Source of the DNA: Clostridia bacterium
GTDB lineage: Bacteria; Bacillota; Clostridia; Christensenellales; Aristaeellaceae
DNA length: 33,475 bases
Direction of reading: 5' to 3'
Assembly: GCA_017459565.1 (NCBI GenBank)
Contig: JAFUCP010000014.1
Coordinates: 1 to 33,475 of the forward strand
Numbering within the stretch: the first letter of the stretch is position 1; the number at the start of each line of letters is the position of its first letter. Positions 1 to 7,781 of this stretch are shown piece after piece. The notes beneath the pieces were generated by a model. It did not search any database, was not told the origin of the DNA, and saw only the letters and a program-made list of their open reading frames with translations. The translations under genes and the position numbers were made by a program.

Positions 1-416
1 CGCAGGGCAGCTACGGCAGCTACGGAGCCAATCCGCATCTTCAGGCCGCGCGCAACTATATCCGCGCCGGACGCTTTCAGGAAGCCATGCGGGTGCTGGA
101 GGGCATCATGGAACGCAGCGCCGAGTGGTACTATCTGTGCGGAGAAGCCAGTCTGGGACTCGGCAACCGCGTCGCCGCGCTGAACTACGCGCGCCAGGCC
201 GTCAGCATGGACCCCAACAGCTTTGAATACCGCGCGCTGCTGAGCCGTCTGGAAGGCGGCGGACACTTTTATCAGGAGGCCGGGGCCGGACAGGGCTTCA
301 CCATGCCCACGGTGTTGTGCGGCAATCCGCTTTTGAGCTGCTGCCTTGTCAATCTGCTGTGTAATTTCCTGTGCAATTGCTGCGGTGGGGGCGGCTATTA
401 TGGCGGCTGGCGCTGA
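1..416 (+). CDS. J-domain/TPR protein, C-terminal part (5' truncated)
   Basis: The frame is open from base 3, so the gene starts upstream of the window; only about 137 C-terminal residues are visible. They contain a TPR-like helical pair (alanine-rich, ending in the typical AVSMDPN turn) followed by a tail packed with cysteine and glycine (CGNPLLSCCLVNLLCN, then CNCCGGGGYYGGWR). Clostridial DnaJ-domain proteins of the co-chaperone type often end in a TPR plus a Cys/Gly-rich tail like this, which is the basis for the call. The J domain itself is outside the window and is inferred. The cysteine-rich stretch is also hydrophobic and could bind metal or membrane. The next gene starts 53 bases downstream on the same strand. 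Confidence 0.6.
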   Translation, partial: QGSYGSYGANPHLQAARNYIRAGRFQEAMRVLEGIMERSAEWYYLCGEASLGLGNRVAALNYARQAVSMDPNSFEYRALLSRLEGGGHFYQEAGAGQGFTMPTVLCGNPLLSCCLVNLLCNFLCNCCGGGGYYGGWR

Positions 417-469
417 CGCACATACACGCGCCGGTTTCAATTGATCCATGGACGGGGAGGTTAATCGAT

Positions 470-883
470 ATGTCTGTACTGCAAAAAATGAAGGAAGGTC
501 TGATCAGGTTCATGGCAGGGCGCCACGGCACGGATGAGCTGTCCCTGGCGCTGCTGATCGCCGGCGTTCTGCTGTCCGTTCTGACAAGCGTCACGGGCTT
601 TTTCCCGCTGTACATTCTGGGCCTTGCGGCCTATGTGCTGTCGATCTTCCGGGTGCTTTCCAGAAACACGGAAAAGCGATATGCTGAAAACAGGAAATTC
701 GTGGCCGCTTGGCAGCGCCTGCGCACAGACCTGAAGCAGTTCATCAACCGGGTGAAAAACATGCGCAAGTACAAGTATTTCAAGTGCCCGGAGTGCGGCT
801 CACGGCTGCGCCTGCCCAGAAAGGTGGGCGAGGTGACGGTCACCTGCGGCAAATGCCACAACGCCTTCAAGCAGAAGGCCTGA
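470..883 (+). CDS. membrane protein with C-terminal zinc ribbon
   Basis: 137 residues, function unknown. The start ATG at 470 is preceded by GGGGAGG at a spacing of about nine bases; the frame is open further upstream, but that part overlaps the previous gene and lacks a comparable site. Residues about 23-62 form two closely spaced hydrophobic helices, followed by a basic amphipathic stretch (about 65-103). A zinc ribbon follows, with C106-x2-C109 and C126-x2-C129. The ribbon probably faces the cytoplasm and binds one zinc. Such small proteins often sit beside J-domain genes in Clostridia and may form a membrane-chaperone pair; that link is inference from position. A hairpin terminator follows the stop by about 18 bases. 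Confidence 0.7.
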   Translation: MSVLQKMKEGLIRFMAGRHGTDELSLALLIAGVLLSVLTSVTGFFPLYILGLAAYVLSIFRVLSRNTEKRYAENRKFVAAWQRLRTDLKQFINRVKNMRKYKYFKCPECGSRLRLPRKVGEVTVTCGKCHNAFKQKA

Positions 884-900
884 CGGGGCGATCCATGGCG

Positions 901-937
901 GAGAGAGTCGTTTTGACGACTCTCTCTTGTGCTTTTG
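901..937 (+). terminator. intrinsic terminator after the zinc-ribbon gene
   Basis: Perfect 10-bp stem: GAGAGAGTCG at 901-910 pairs with CGACTCTCTC at 917-926, closed by a six-base loop (one more T-A pair is possible inside it). The run after the stem (TTGTGCTTTT) is only moderately T-rich, so termination may be partial. It separates the J-domain/zinc-ribbon pair from the DUF6062 gene. Confidence 0.65.
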
Positions 938-955
938 TGAAAAATCTGGTACAAT
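927..955 (+). promoter_or_regulatory. candidate sigma-A promoter of the DUF6062 gene
   Basis: The -10 element TACAAT at 950-955 is preceded by TG one base away, giving an extended -10 (TGGTACAAT). A weak -35 (TTGTGC, 927-932, 3 of 6 matches) lies exactly 17 bases upstream. It falls between the preceding terminator and the ATG at 987. Confidence 0.5.
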
Positions 956-986
956 GTTTGACAGACGGGATTGGGAGGCGAGTTTT

Positions 987-1742
987 ATGAAGCAGCATAT
1001 CGATACCGCGCCCATCTGGGACAGTTACCGCCAGGACTGCGAATGTCCGCTTTGCCTGTTGTATGCAAAGGTGGAGTCCGGCAATGTGGATTACTTCCTT
1101 GGCGAATCGGTGATGGAGCCCAGTCAGCGCGTCGAGGTGAACCAGAAGGGCTTTTGTGCCCGGCATTTCAAGCTGATGTATGACGCTGGAAACCGCCTTG
1201 GGCTGGCCCTGATGACGCATACCTACATGAAGGAGACCATCAAGTCCCTCAGGGAAAACGCCCAGCGCGCCAGGGATGCCGCCGCCGCGGAGGCGGTCAA
1301 GCCGATCTTCAAGCGCCTGGGATCGCAAAAAGGGGCCGGGATGTCTGAAATCGTGGGGGAACTCAGAAAGGTGGAGGACACCTGCCTGCTCTGCGACCGC
1401 ATACGCGACAACATGGAAAGGTACATGTATACCATTCTGTACATGTACAAGCATGAGGCGGAATTCCCGAAGCTGTTTGAGCAATCCAAGGGCATGTGCC
1501 TTCATCATTACGCCCAGGCGCTGGAGATGGCCCCGAAGCACCTGTCCGGGGACGCGCTCAAGCGCTTTGTGGACACGCTGACGGACATTGAAATCAAGAA
1601 TTTCGACCGCCTTGAGGGCGAAATTGAATGGTTCACCAACAAGTTTGACTATCGGAACCAGGATAAGCCCTGGGGCAACAGCCGCGACGCCGTGAAGCGT
1701 TCCGTCAACAAGCTGAGCCATCAGGTGGTCGATGAGGATTAA
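987..1742 (+). CDS. DUF6062 family protein with duplicated Cys/His modules
   Basis: 251 residues; function unknown, recognised as the DUF6062 type found in many Clostridia. The ATG at 987 has GGGAGG about ten bases upstream; an upstream GTG/ATG extension would run into the promoter. The protein repeats one layout twice: a CxxC (C20-P-L-C23) followed by KGFCARHF, then a second CxxC (CLLC, about residue 134) followed by KGMCLHHY. Each half therefore supplies three Cys and one or two His in equivalent places, which suggests two metal sites, probably zinc, in a duplicated helical fold. No signal peptide or membrane helix is visible, so it is likely cytoplasmic. It is followed by another cysteine-rich gene. 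Confidence 0.75.
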   Translation: MKQHIDTAPIWDSYRQDCECPLCLLYAKVESGNVDYFLGESVMEPSQRVEVNQKGFCARHFKLMYDAGNRLGLALMTHTYMKETIKSLRENAQRARDAAAAEAVKPIFKRLGSQKGAGMSEIVGELRKVEDTCLLCDRIRDNMERYMYTILYMYKHEAEFPKLFEQSKGMCLHHYAQALEMAPKHLSGDALKRFVDTLTDIEIKNFDRLEGEIEWFTNKFDYRNQDKPWGNSRDAVKRSVNKLSHQVVDED

Positions 1743-1790
1743 TTCTTAATGTGTATTTAATAATGCGTGGTGGGGGAGGCTTAGTCCGGC

Positions 1791-2066
1791 GTGACAAAGT
1801 ATTGCGTGTTGAACGAGGATAAGGTTTGCGACGATTGCGGGGAATGTAACGTTTGCGACCTGGACCCGAACAAGATCTGCGACAACTGCATGAAGTGTCT
1901 GAACACCGGCGCGGATTACCGGGCCATCGAGATCGATGAGATCGTCGAGGACGACAGCGCGCCCGAGGAATATGAGCAGCTTCGGCAGGACCTTGCGGAA
2001 ATTACGGACGACGAAGATCCGCTTGACTGGATAAAAAAGCCCAGAACCAAGGCGGATTGGAAGTGA
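1791..2066 (+). CDS. small protein with tandem CxxCxxC repeats
   Basis: 91 residues, GTG start at 1791 with a strong GGGGGAGG site at 1772-1779. The first 36 residues hold eight cysteines in two copies of a 15-residue unit, C-x7-C-x2-C-x2-C: residues 5-19 (CVLNEDKVCDDCGEC) and 22-36 (CDLDPNKICDNCMKC). The rest is acidic and probably extended or helical, ending in a short basic tail. The pattern suits two metal sites, zinc or an iron-sulfur cluster, but no characterised family with this exact spacing is recognised. Similar short proteins appear as hypothetical proteins in Clostridia. It follows DUF6062 by 48 bases and may be cotranscribed with it. Confidence 0.7.
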   Translation: MTKYCVLNEDKVCDDCGECNVCDLDPNKICDNCMKCLNTGADYRAIEIDEIVEDDSAPEEYEQLRQDLAEITDDEDPLDWIKKPRTKADWK

Positions 2067-2157
2067 GCGCCATTGCGGCAGGCTTTTGATCGACGAAAGT
2101 GGTCGCCGCGTGCGTCGGGGGACCTGTAAACCGCATGGGGTTCTCGTTGTAACTCTG

Positions 2158-2177
2158 CGCAAAAGGCAGCTTTTGCG
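2158..2177. repeat. small perfect palindrome upstream of the recombinase gene
   Basis: CGCAAAAG at 2158-2165 pairs with CTTTTGCG at 2170-2177 around a four-base loop. It lies 38 bases before the recombinase ATG, just upstream of a TATAGT (2184-2189) that resembles a -10 element without a visible -35. It could be a protein-binding site or a leader hairpin. There is no T-run on either side, so it is not a normal terminator. The rest of 2067-2215 holds no recognisable gene or RNA. Confidence 0.4.
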
Positions 2178-2215
2178 AAAAGATATAGTACTTTTGAAGG
2201 GAGAAACACCCTGAT

Positions 2216-3307
2216 ATGTCCACCTATGCCGAAGAACGCGCCAAGGAGCTGCAGCTGTTGACCCGCGCGGCGCTGCGCGAATTGCCGGACGTCTGCTTCG
2301 ATTTTATCAACGCCATCGATTCCATAACCCAACCGTTGACGCGCTATGCCTATGTTTCAGATCTGAAGCTCTTCTTTTCATTTTTGACCTCAGAGCTTCC
2401 GAAGTTTGCGGATAAGACGCCCAGGCTGCTGGAAGCCTCAGACCTTGCAAAGGTCTCCTCCCGCGATATCTACATGTACCTGGATTATCTGGGCCTTTAC
2501 ATAAAGGATGATGTAGAATTTTCCAATCAGGATTTAGGTAAAATGCGCAAATTATCGTCTTTACGCAGTTTTTACAAATTTATGTATAAAAATGGCTATA
2601 TTGACTCTGATCCCGCCGCGCTTGTGGACATGCCAAAGCGCCATCAAAAGCCGATTATTCGCCTTGAGATCGACGAAGTGGCCCATATGCTGGACCTGGT
2701 GGAATCGGGAGAAATGCTTTCAGAGCGCCAGAAGAAGTACAATGAGCATACGCGCGCCCGGGATCTGGCCATTTTGACGCTGTTTTTGGGCACGGGCATC
2801 CGCGTAAGCGAGCTGGTGGGCATCAATTTGGACGATTTGGATTTTTCCATCAACGGCTTTCTTGTCACCCGCAAGGGCGGCAATCAGGCCATTCTGTACT
2901 TCCCGGAAGAGGTTGCGCAGGTTTTGAAGGACTATTTGAAGCTGCGCAAAGAGCTGACAGCCGTACCCGGCCACGAGGACGCGCTGTTTTTGTCCCTGCA
3001 AAACAAGCGCATTTCCGTGCGCGCGGTGCAGTTGATGGTCAAAAAATATGCGACGCTGGCCGCGCCGCTGAAAAAACACCTGAGCCCCCACAAGCTGCGC
3101 AGCACCTTCGGCACCAACCTTTACCACGAAACCGGGGATATCTACCTGGTTGCGGACGTGCTTGGCCACAGCGACGTGAATACGACGCGCAGGCATTACG
3201 CCGCCATGTCGGACGATCGGCGACGCATGGCGGCGCAGCATGTGCATCTGCGGGAGGATCAAACCGTGGAAGACACGAAAACAGACCAAGGTCTGTCAGA
3301 ATCATAA
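2216..3307 (+). CDS. tyrosine recombinase, XerC/XerD-like
   Basis: 363 residues. Tyrosine recombinases cut and rejoin DNA through a covalent 3'-phosphotyrosine; the Xer group resolves chromosome dimers at dif. The N-terminal SAM-like core-binding domain spans about 20-150. The catalytic set is complete: R196 in GTGIRVSEL, a Lys in the beta-hairpin TRKGGNQA, H292-x2-R295 in HKLRSTFG, H318 in GHSDVNTT and the nucleophile Y328. The protein is about 60 residues longer than typical XerC/D, with an insert around residues 162-184 (ending RQKKYNEHT) and a polar C-tail. The ribosome site AAGGGAG is 12 bases before the ATG. No att-like repeats or cargo genes flank it, so a chromosomal Xer or regulatory recombinase is more likely than a mobile-element integrase. 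It converges on rnhA with one base between stops. Confidence 0.85.
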   Translation: MSTYAEERAKELQLLTRAALRELPDVCFDFINAIDSITQPLTRYAYVSDLKLFFSFLTSELPKFADKTPRLLEASDLAKVSSRDIYMYLDYLGLYIKDDVEFSNQDLGKMRKLSSLRSFYKFMYKNGYIDSDPAALVDMPKRHQKPIIRLEIDEVAHMLDLVESGEMLSERQKKYNEHTRARDLAILTLFLGTGIRVSELVGINLDDLDFSINGFLVTRKGGNQAILYFPEEVAQVLKDYLKLRKELTAVPGHEDALFLSLQNKRISVRAVQLMVKKYATLAAPLKKHLSPHKLRSTFGTNLYHETGDIYLVADVLGHSDVNTTRRHYAAMSDDRRRMAAQHVHLREDQTVEDTKTDQGLSES

Positions 3308-3308
3308 T

Positions 3309-3755
3309 TCATAGCCGAATGCTGTGCTGCTTGATTTCGCCCGTGGCCAGCGCGTCGCAGCGATTGTTGTAAGGGTTGTCCGCGTGTCCCTTGACCTTGA
3401 TCCACTGTATGCTGTGTATGCATGTATACTTTAGAAGCTCTTTCCAAAGATCCTGGTTTTCGACGGGCTTTTTATCGCTCTTGATCCAGTTTTTGCGCTG
3501 CCAGCTGTCCAACCAGTGCTTTTGAAAGGCGTTTACCAGATAGGCGCTGTCGGAATAGACCTGTACCTGGCAGGGCTCCTTCAGCCTGGACAGCGCCTCA
3601 ATCGGCGCCATCAGCTCCATGCGGTTGTTGGTGGTATGGCCCTCATAGCCGGAAATTTCCAGCTTTTTATCCTTATACATCAGTATCGCGCCCCAGCCGC
3701 CCGGGCCGGGATTGCCAGAACATGCGCCGTCGGTATAGATGATGACCTGCTTCAA
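3309..3755 (-). CDS. rnhA: ribonuclease HI
   Basis: 148 residues. Degrades the RNA strand of RNA-DNA hybrids such as R-loops and Okazaki primers, using two metal ions. All four acidic catalytic residues are visible: D9 in IIYTDGACSGNPG, Glu in NNRMELMAPIEAL, Asp in VYSDSAY, and Asp in the final NNRCDALA. The basic loop (WQRKNWIKSDKKP) and the GHADN motif are also typical. The start is taken as TTG at 3755: GGAGG lies seven bases upstream, and the first residues (KQVIIYTDG) match the family. A longer frame would add 14 unrelated residues lying inside the upstream gene. The start overlaps the upstream stop in TTGA, implying translational coupling to the lipoprotein gene. Confidence 0.93.
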   Translation of the reverse strand: MKQVIIYTDGACSGNPGPGGWGAILMYKDKKLEISGYEGHTTNNRMELMAPIEALSRLKEPCQVQVYSDSAYLVNAFQKHWLDSWQRKNWIKSDKKPVENQDLWKELLKYTCIHSIQWIKVKGHADNPYNNRCDALATGEIKQHSIRL

Positions 3756-4705
3756 TGAATGTCCTCCCCGGTTTGGGCGCTGGCAAAGGCATCGCATATG
3801 GCCAGCGCGTTTTCTTCCTGTCGTTTCATATAAACATCAAAGCCTTCGCCCTCATGGTGCGTTGAAAACACATCGATCCGCGCGACGGAAAAGCCAGCAG
3901 CTTCGATGGCCTCCACGAAGGCCTGCGGCGCCTGCTTTTCGATGAGAACCACCCGCGCTTCCGCCTCTGACAGGCGATCCAGGCATCTATCAAGCGCGTC
4001 GTCGTACAACGCCTCTCCGCTTTCGCGGTCCACCCAGTCCGCAACCTCAAGGTCGTAGTCTTCGGCGATGTAGATCAGCGCCTCGTTCATCAGTATCACG
4101 CGGCGATCCCGTATCGCATCCAGCGTCTCCCGGTTTCGCGCCAGCAGCGCCAGCAGCGTTCCGACGGTGTCCTGTGCATTTTTCACGTAGAGATCGGAAA
4201 ACCTGGGGTCCAGCGTCTGCATGGCGGCGGCGATGCTTTCGACCATGCGCGCGGCGCCCTCCAGGGACATGTACAGATGGGGATTGGCCCCTTCCAGATG
4301 GGATTCGGATTCCCCGTCCGGCGCGCCTGCGTCCTGGTTGTAAAGCTGAAGGTTGTACAGCACCGCGGACATGGCGGGTCCGGTTTCGCCCCACTGGAAC
4401 AGCGTGCTTTCAAAGCTCTCCAGCCCCCTGCCGCCCATGATGACGGCGTCCGCCCCGGCATTGAGCAGGGACAGGTCCCAGTCCGAAAGCTGGTAATCGC
4501 GCAGGCAGCCGTCCTGCGGCTGGGCCAGCAGCCTCAGTTGTGCGTCGGGAATGTCGTGCATGACGGCCTCCGTCAGCGCGTAGATCGGGTAAAATGTGGC
4601 ATAGACGGAAATGGTCTCCGCCTGCTGTTCGATGACGGGATGGCATCCCGCCAGCGCGATGGCGACGGTCAAAGCCAGGGCGATCAACAGGGTATATCGC
4701 CGCAA
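3752..4705 (-). CDS. ZnuA/TroA-like metal-binding lipoprotein
   Basis: 317 residues. The family captures Zn2+ or Mn2+ outside the membrane for an ABC importer. The start is taken as TTG at 4705 (AAGGAAG eight bases upstream); longer starts would overlap miaA. A signal peptide and lipobox follow at once (L18-A-G-C21), so it should be a lipid-anchored surface protein. Family features are TFYPIYALTEAV near the mature N-terminus, GANPHLYMS (a conserved ligand His), MNEALIYIAEDY and a final helix before THHEGE. The usual first ligand loop (PHDYEP-like) is replaced by QPQDGCLRDYQLSDWD, so Cys may substitute for His. No permease or ATPase gene is nearby. The specific metal is not predictable. Confidence 0.75.
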   Translation of the reverse strand: MRRYTLLIALALTVAIALAGCHPVIEQQAETISVYATFYPIYALTEAVMHDIPDAQLRLLAQPQDGCLRDYQLSDWDLSLLNAGADAVIMGGRGLESFESTLFQWGETGPAMSAVLYNLQLYNQDAGAPDGESESHLEGANPHLYMSLEGAARMVESIAAAMQTLDPRFSDLYVKNAQDTVGTLLALLARNRETLDAIRDRRVILMNEALIYIAEDYDLEVADWVDRESGEALYDDALDRCLDRLSEAEARVVLIEKQAPQAFVEAIEAAGFSVARIDVFSTHHEGEGFDVYMKRQEENALAICDAFASAQTGEDIH

Positions 4706-4736
4706 TGCGCTCACTTCCTTATATGTGCCCGCAAAT

Positions 4737-5702
4737 TCATACGATCGGCGCGGCTTTTTGCCACCCGCGGCCAAATCGCGCTTCGATTTCATCGCTCATG
4801 CGCCGGGCCAGCGATATGGCCGTTTCTCCCTGGGCCTTCAGCCATATGACCCGATCATCCCGCCTGAACCACGTCAGCTGTCGCTTGGCCAGGTTCCGGG
4901 TTGCGCGTCTGGTCCAGTAAACGGCGCTGTCCATGGTCATTTCCCCGCGCAGCGCGGCGGCGATTTCCTTGTAGCCGATGGCCTGTATGGCCGTGGGATG
5001 GCTCTGGGGGTCGGCCATCAGCGCGCGCACCTCGTCCACCAAACCCCAGGAGAGCATTTCGTCCACCCGCTCGTCGATGCGGCTGTAGAGAACGTCCCTG
5101 GGCCAATCGAGGGCGAAAATGATTTCCCGGTAATCGCCCTGTCGCGCCCTGTCGCGCCGCGCGTGTTCCGCCTGGGTCATGCCGGTCAGGCGATAGATCT
5201 CTATCGCCCGGGCCACGCGGCGCACATCGTTTACATGGAGCCTGTCGGCGGCCTGGGGATCGACGGCTCGCAGCATCCCGTGCAGCCTTTCGCGCCCACC
5301 CGGCTCGTCGGCCAGGGCCAACAGCTGGGCGTGCATCCTCTCATCGCTGCGCAAGGAGAAGCTCATGGGCCGTGTCACCGCATCGATATACAGCCCGGAC
5401 CCGCCGCACAGCACAGGCGTCGCGCCCCGCGCCAGGATCTGGGCTATGCATACGTTCGCCTCCGCGCGATAGGCGTCCGCGGAGTACTTCGTCGCCGGGT
5501 CCACACAGCTTAGCATGTGGTGCGCGATCCCGCCCATCTCCCGCTCGGAAGGTTTTGCCGAGAGGATGTCCATGCCGGCATAAATCTGCATGGAGTCCGC
5601 GGAAACCACCTCGCCGCCCAGCAGGCGGCACAGCTCGACGGCGCAGGCGGTCTTGCCGGAGGCCGTCGGACCGGCGATAACTGGGAGAATTGGCTTATCC
5701 AT
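4737..5702 (-). CDS. miaA: tRNA dimethylallyltransferase MiaA
   Basis: 321 residues. Transfers a dimethylallyl group to N6 of A37 in tRNAs reading UNN codons, giving i6A, the substrate of MiaB, which is encoded upstream in the same gene run. The P-loop GPTASGKT lies at about residues 10-17, followed by the substrate-positioning VVSADSMQIYAGMD, the GGSGLY motif (about 95-105) and the GVGYKE-like motif AIQAIGYKEI. The ATG at 5702 has GAGGAG seven bases upstream; five further in-frame residues upstream are unlikely. It begins 11 bases after the mutL stop and is followed 31 bases later by the ZnuA-like gene. Confidence 0.95.
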   Translation of the reverse strand: MDKPILPVIAGPTASGKTACAVELCRLLGGEVVSADSMQIYAGMDILSAKPSEREMGGIAHHMLSCVDPATKYSADAYRAEANVCIAQILARGATPVLCGGSGLYIDAVTRPMSFSLRSDERMHAQLLALADEPGGRERLHGMLRAVDPQAADRLHVNDVRRVARAIEIYRLTGMTQAEHARRDRARQGDYREIIFALDWPRDVLYSRIDERVDEMLSWGLVDEVRALMADPQSHPTAIQAIGYKEIAAALRGEMTMDSAVYWTRRATRNLAKRQLTWFRRDDRVIWLKAQGETAISLARRMSDEIEARFGRGWQKAAPIV

Positions 5703-5713
5703 GGTGCGGCTCC

Positions 5714-7765
5714 TCACTGTATGCGCTTGAACATTTTCTCCAATTCCCGTTGCGTGATGCGCTTCATAACCGGCCTTCCGTGCGGGCAGGTGGGCGGCGC
5801 GCCGGTTTCGAGCATCTGGCGGATCAGGGACTCCACCTCTGCCCCGCTGAGCGCGTCGCCGCCCTTCACCGCGCTCTTGCAGGCCATCTGCATCACCTCT
5901 GCGCGGCGCGCGTCCACGGTGGCGTTTTTCAGCCGGTTCAGCGCGTTGATTGTGTCCATGAAGGCGGGCTTCAGCTCCGCGCGGCCCAGTATGAAGGGTA
6001 CGGCGCGGACTTGTATATCCGTCTCCCCGAAGGGCTCCACCTCATAGCCCGCGTCGCTGAGTACCTCGAGATTGTCACGGATGAGCGCCATCTCCCGCGC
6101 GGAGAGCCGAAGCAGCAGAGGCGTCAGAAGCTGCTGGGAACCGCGGCCCGCCTCCAGCTGGGCCATGAATTTTTCGTATTGAAGCCGTTCATGGGCGGCG
6201 TGCTGATCGATCAGCACCAGGGAATTGTCTGCTTCTATCAGAATATAGGTCTTGAGCGCCACGCCGATGACGCGGTAGACGGGCGCGTCCTGCTCATCAG
6301 AAACCGAGGTCGGTTTGTTTTCAGTGTCCTGAGGCACATCACCCTTATCCACTTGGGCGCTTTGCGGGGCGCTGACGGCAACTGAAGGCTCCGCGGCCGG
6401 AGGTTCCGGGACCACAGTGGGAGGCGTGGTAAAACACGCCGTCTTATTCTCGCACAGCGTGCCCTCCGAAGCGTTTTTCAGCTTGTGCAATTCCTCGCGC
6501 ACGACATTCTGGAACACATCCATCTGGATGGGCTTTTCCCGCCTTGCCGAAAACTGAGGCGGGTTCGGAGAGGGAGCTTCCACCGGCGGCGGAGCGACAG
6601 CCGCGGGAGCGGCGGGCACAGCCTCCGTCCGGTCCTGCGCTGCCTCGGAGGGCATTTCCGTCTTCGTGCAGGCGATGTCTTTGCCTTCGCCGTCGCCCTC
6701 CGCGGGAACGACCTGGCGGACCGTGGAAACGCGCTCAAGCGTCTGATGCACGGGGCTGTTTGGCCCCAGCTGCAATACGCGCTCTCCCTCGAAGGCGCTG
6801 GCAAGCAGCCGTTCCGCCACGGTGCGCATGGCCGTTTCATCCTTGAAGCGGACCTCGAGCTTGTTGGGATGCACATTAACGTTGACGGCGGTGGGCGGAA
6901 TCACGAGGTTCAGCGCGCACATGGGATACATGCCAATGGTTACGCGGCTGCGGCAGATTTCCTCCAGCGCCCTGGAAAGCATGGCGCAGCGCACGGCGCG
7001 CCCGTTGATAAAGAAGGCCTGGTGGGCGCGAGAGGACTTTGCCAGCTCTCCCACACCGATCAGCCCGAAAATCCTGATGCCGCCCTCGCTGGCGTCGACC
7101 TCCACCATCTGCTCCGCGGTCTGCTTGCCGTAAACGGCGAAAACCGCGTGACGCAGGCTGCCGTCGCCAAAGCTGTGGTAGACGTTTGAACCGTTGCTGA
7201 TATACCTGACCGCCACGCCGGGATTGCCAAGGATCATGCGAGCCACGGCATCTCCCACGAGGCCGCCCTCGTAGCCGGGCTTTTTCAAAAAGGCGCGCCG
7301 AACGGGAATGTTATAAAACAGATCCTTCATGATCAGGGTCGTGCCCTCGGGGCAGCCCGTTTCCCTTACACGCAAGTCCGCGCCGCCGTCGATGTTCAGC
7401 CTGACCCCGGAATCCTGCTTTCTGACCCGCGTGGTCATTTCCACATGGGATACGGAGGCAATGGATGGCAGCGCCTCACCCCGAAAGCCCAGCGTGCGTA
7501 TGTCGTCCAACTGTTCGGCGCTTTGCAGCTTGGATGTTGCGTGGTTTTCAAAGGCCAGGCGCACCTGGTTCGGCTCGATGCCGCAGCCATTGTCCGTTAC
7601 CCGCAGATAATCGATGCCGCCGCCCTTGATTTCCACGGTGATCGCCGTTGCGCCGGCGTCAATGGAATTTTCCATCAGCTCCTTCACCACGGAGCTGGGC
7701 CGCTCCACCACCTCGCCCGCGGCAATGCGCCCCACCGTCGCGGCGTCCAATACGCGAATAGGCAT
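5714..7765 (-). CDS. mutL: DNA mismatch repair protein MutL
   Basis: 683 residues. A GHKL ATPase that links MutS mismatch recognition to strand incision. The N-terminal ATPase domain (about 1-330) shows the N-box KELMENSIDAGA, DNGCGI and GFRGEALPS. A variable Pro/Ala-rich linker (about 340-470) follows. The C-terminal domain has the endonuclease motif DQHAAHERLQYE beginning at about D520, plus the terminal CPHGRP. This is the nicking type of MutL, found in bacteria without MutH and dam-directed repair. The start ATG has GGAGG five bases upstream. A GNAT gene separates it from mutS. Confidence 0.97.
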   Translation of the reverse strand: MPIRVLDAATVGRIAAGEVVERPSSVVKELMENSIDAGATAITVEIKGGGIDYLRVTDNGCGIEPNQVRLAFENHATSKLQSAEQLDDIRTLGFRGEALPSIASVSHVEMTTRVRKQDSGVRLNIDGGADLRVRETGCPEGTTLIMKDLFYNIPVRRAFLKKPGYEGGLVGDAVARMILGNPGVAVRYISNGSNVYHSFGDGSLRHAVFAVYGKQTAEQMVEVDASEGGIRIFGLIGVGELAKSSRAHQAFFINGRAVRCAMLSRALEEICRSRVTIGMYPMCALNLVIPPTAVNVNVHPNKLEVRFKDETAMRTVAERLLASAFEGERVLQLGPNSPVHQTLERVSTVRQVVPAEGDGEGKDIACTKTEMPSEAAQDRTEAVPAAPAAVAPPPVEAPSPNPPQFSARREKPIQMDVFQNVVREELHKLKNASEGTLCENKTACFTTPPTVVPEPPAAEPSVAVSAPQSAQVDKGDVPQDTENKPTSVSDEQDAPVYRVIGVALKTYILIEADNSLVLIDQHAAHERLQYEKFMAQLEAGRGSQQLLTPLLLRLSAREMALIRDNLEVLSDAGYEVEPFGETDIQVRAVPFILGRAELKPAFMDTINALNRLKNATVDARRAEVMQMACKSAVKGGDALSGAEVESLIRQMLETGAPPTCPHGRPVMKRITQRELEKMFKRIQ

Positions 7766-7781
7766 GTTCTCCTCCGTTCTC

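Noticed and set aside
2158-2177. Palindrome before the recombinase gene as a rho-independent terminator
   Set aside because: The stem is AT-rich with only 8 pairs and has no T-run after it on either strand.
2216-3307. The tyrosine recombinase as an integrase of a mobile element
   Set aside because: No flanking direct repeats, tRNA gene, excisionase or cargo genes are visible, and its neighbours are ordinary chromosomal genes.
5138-5157. Tandem duplicate of the 10-mer CCTGTCGCGC
   Set aside because: It lies within miaA and encodes a normal Arg/Ala/Asp-rich stretch; a single short duplication in GC-rich coding DNA is unremarkable.
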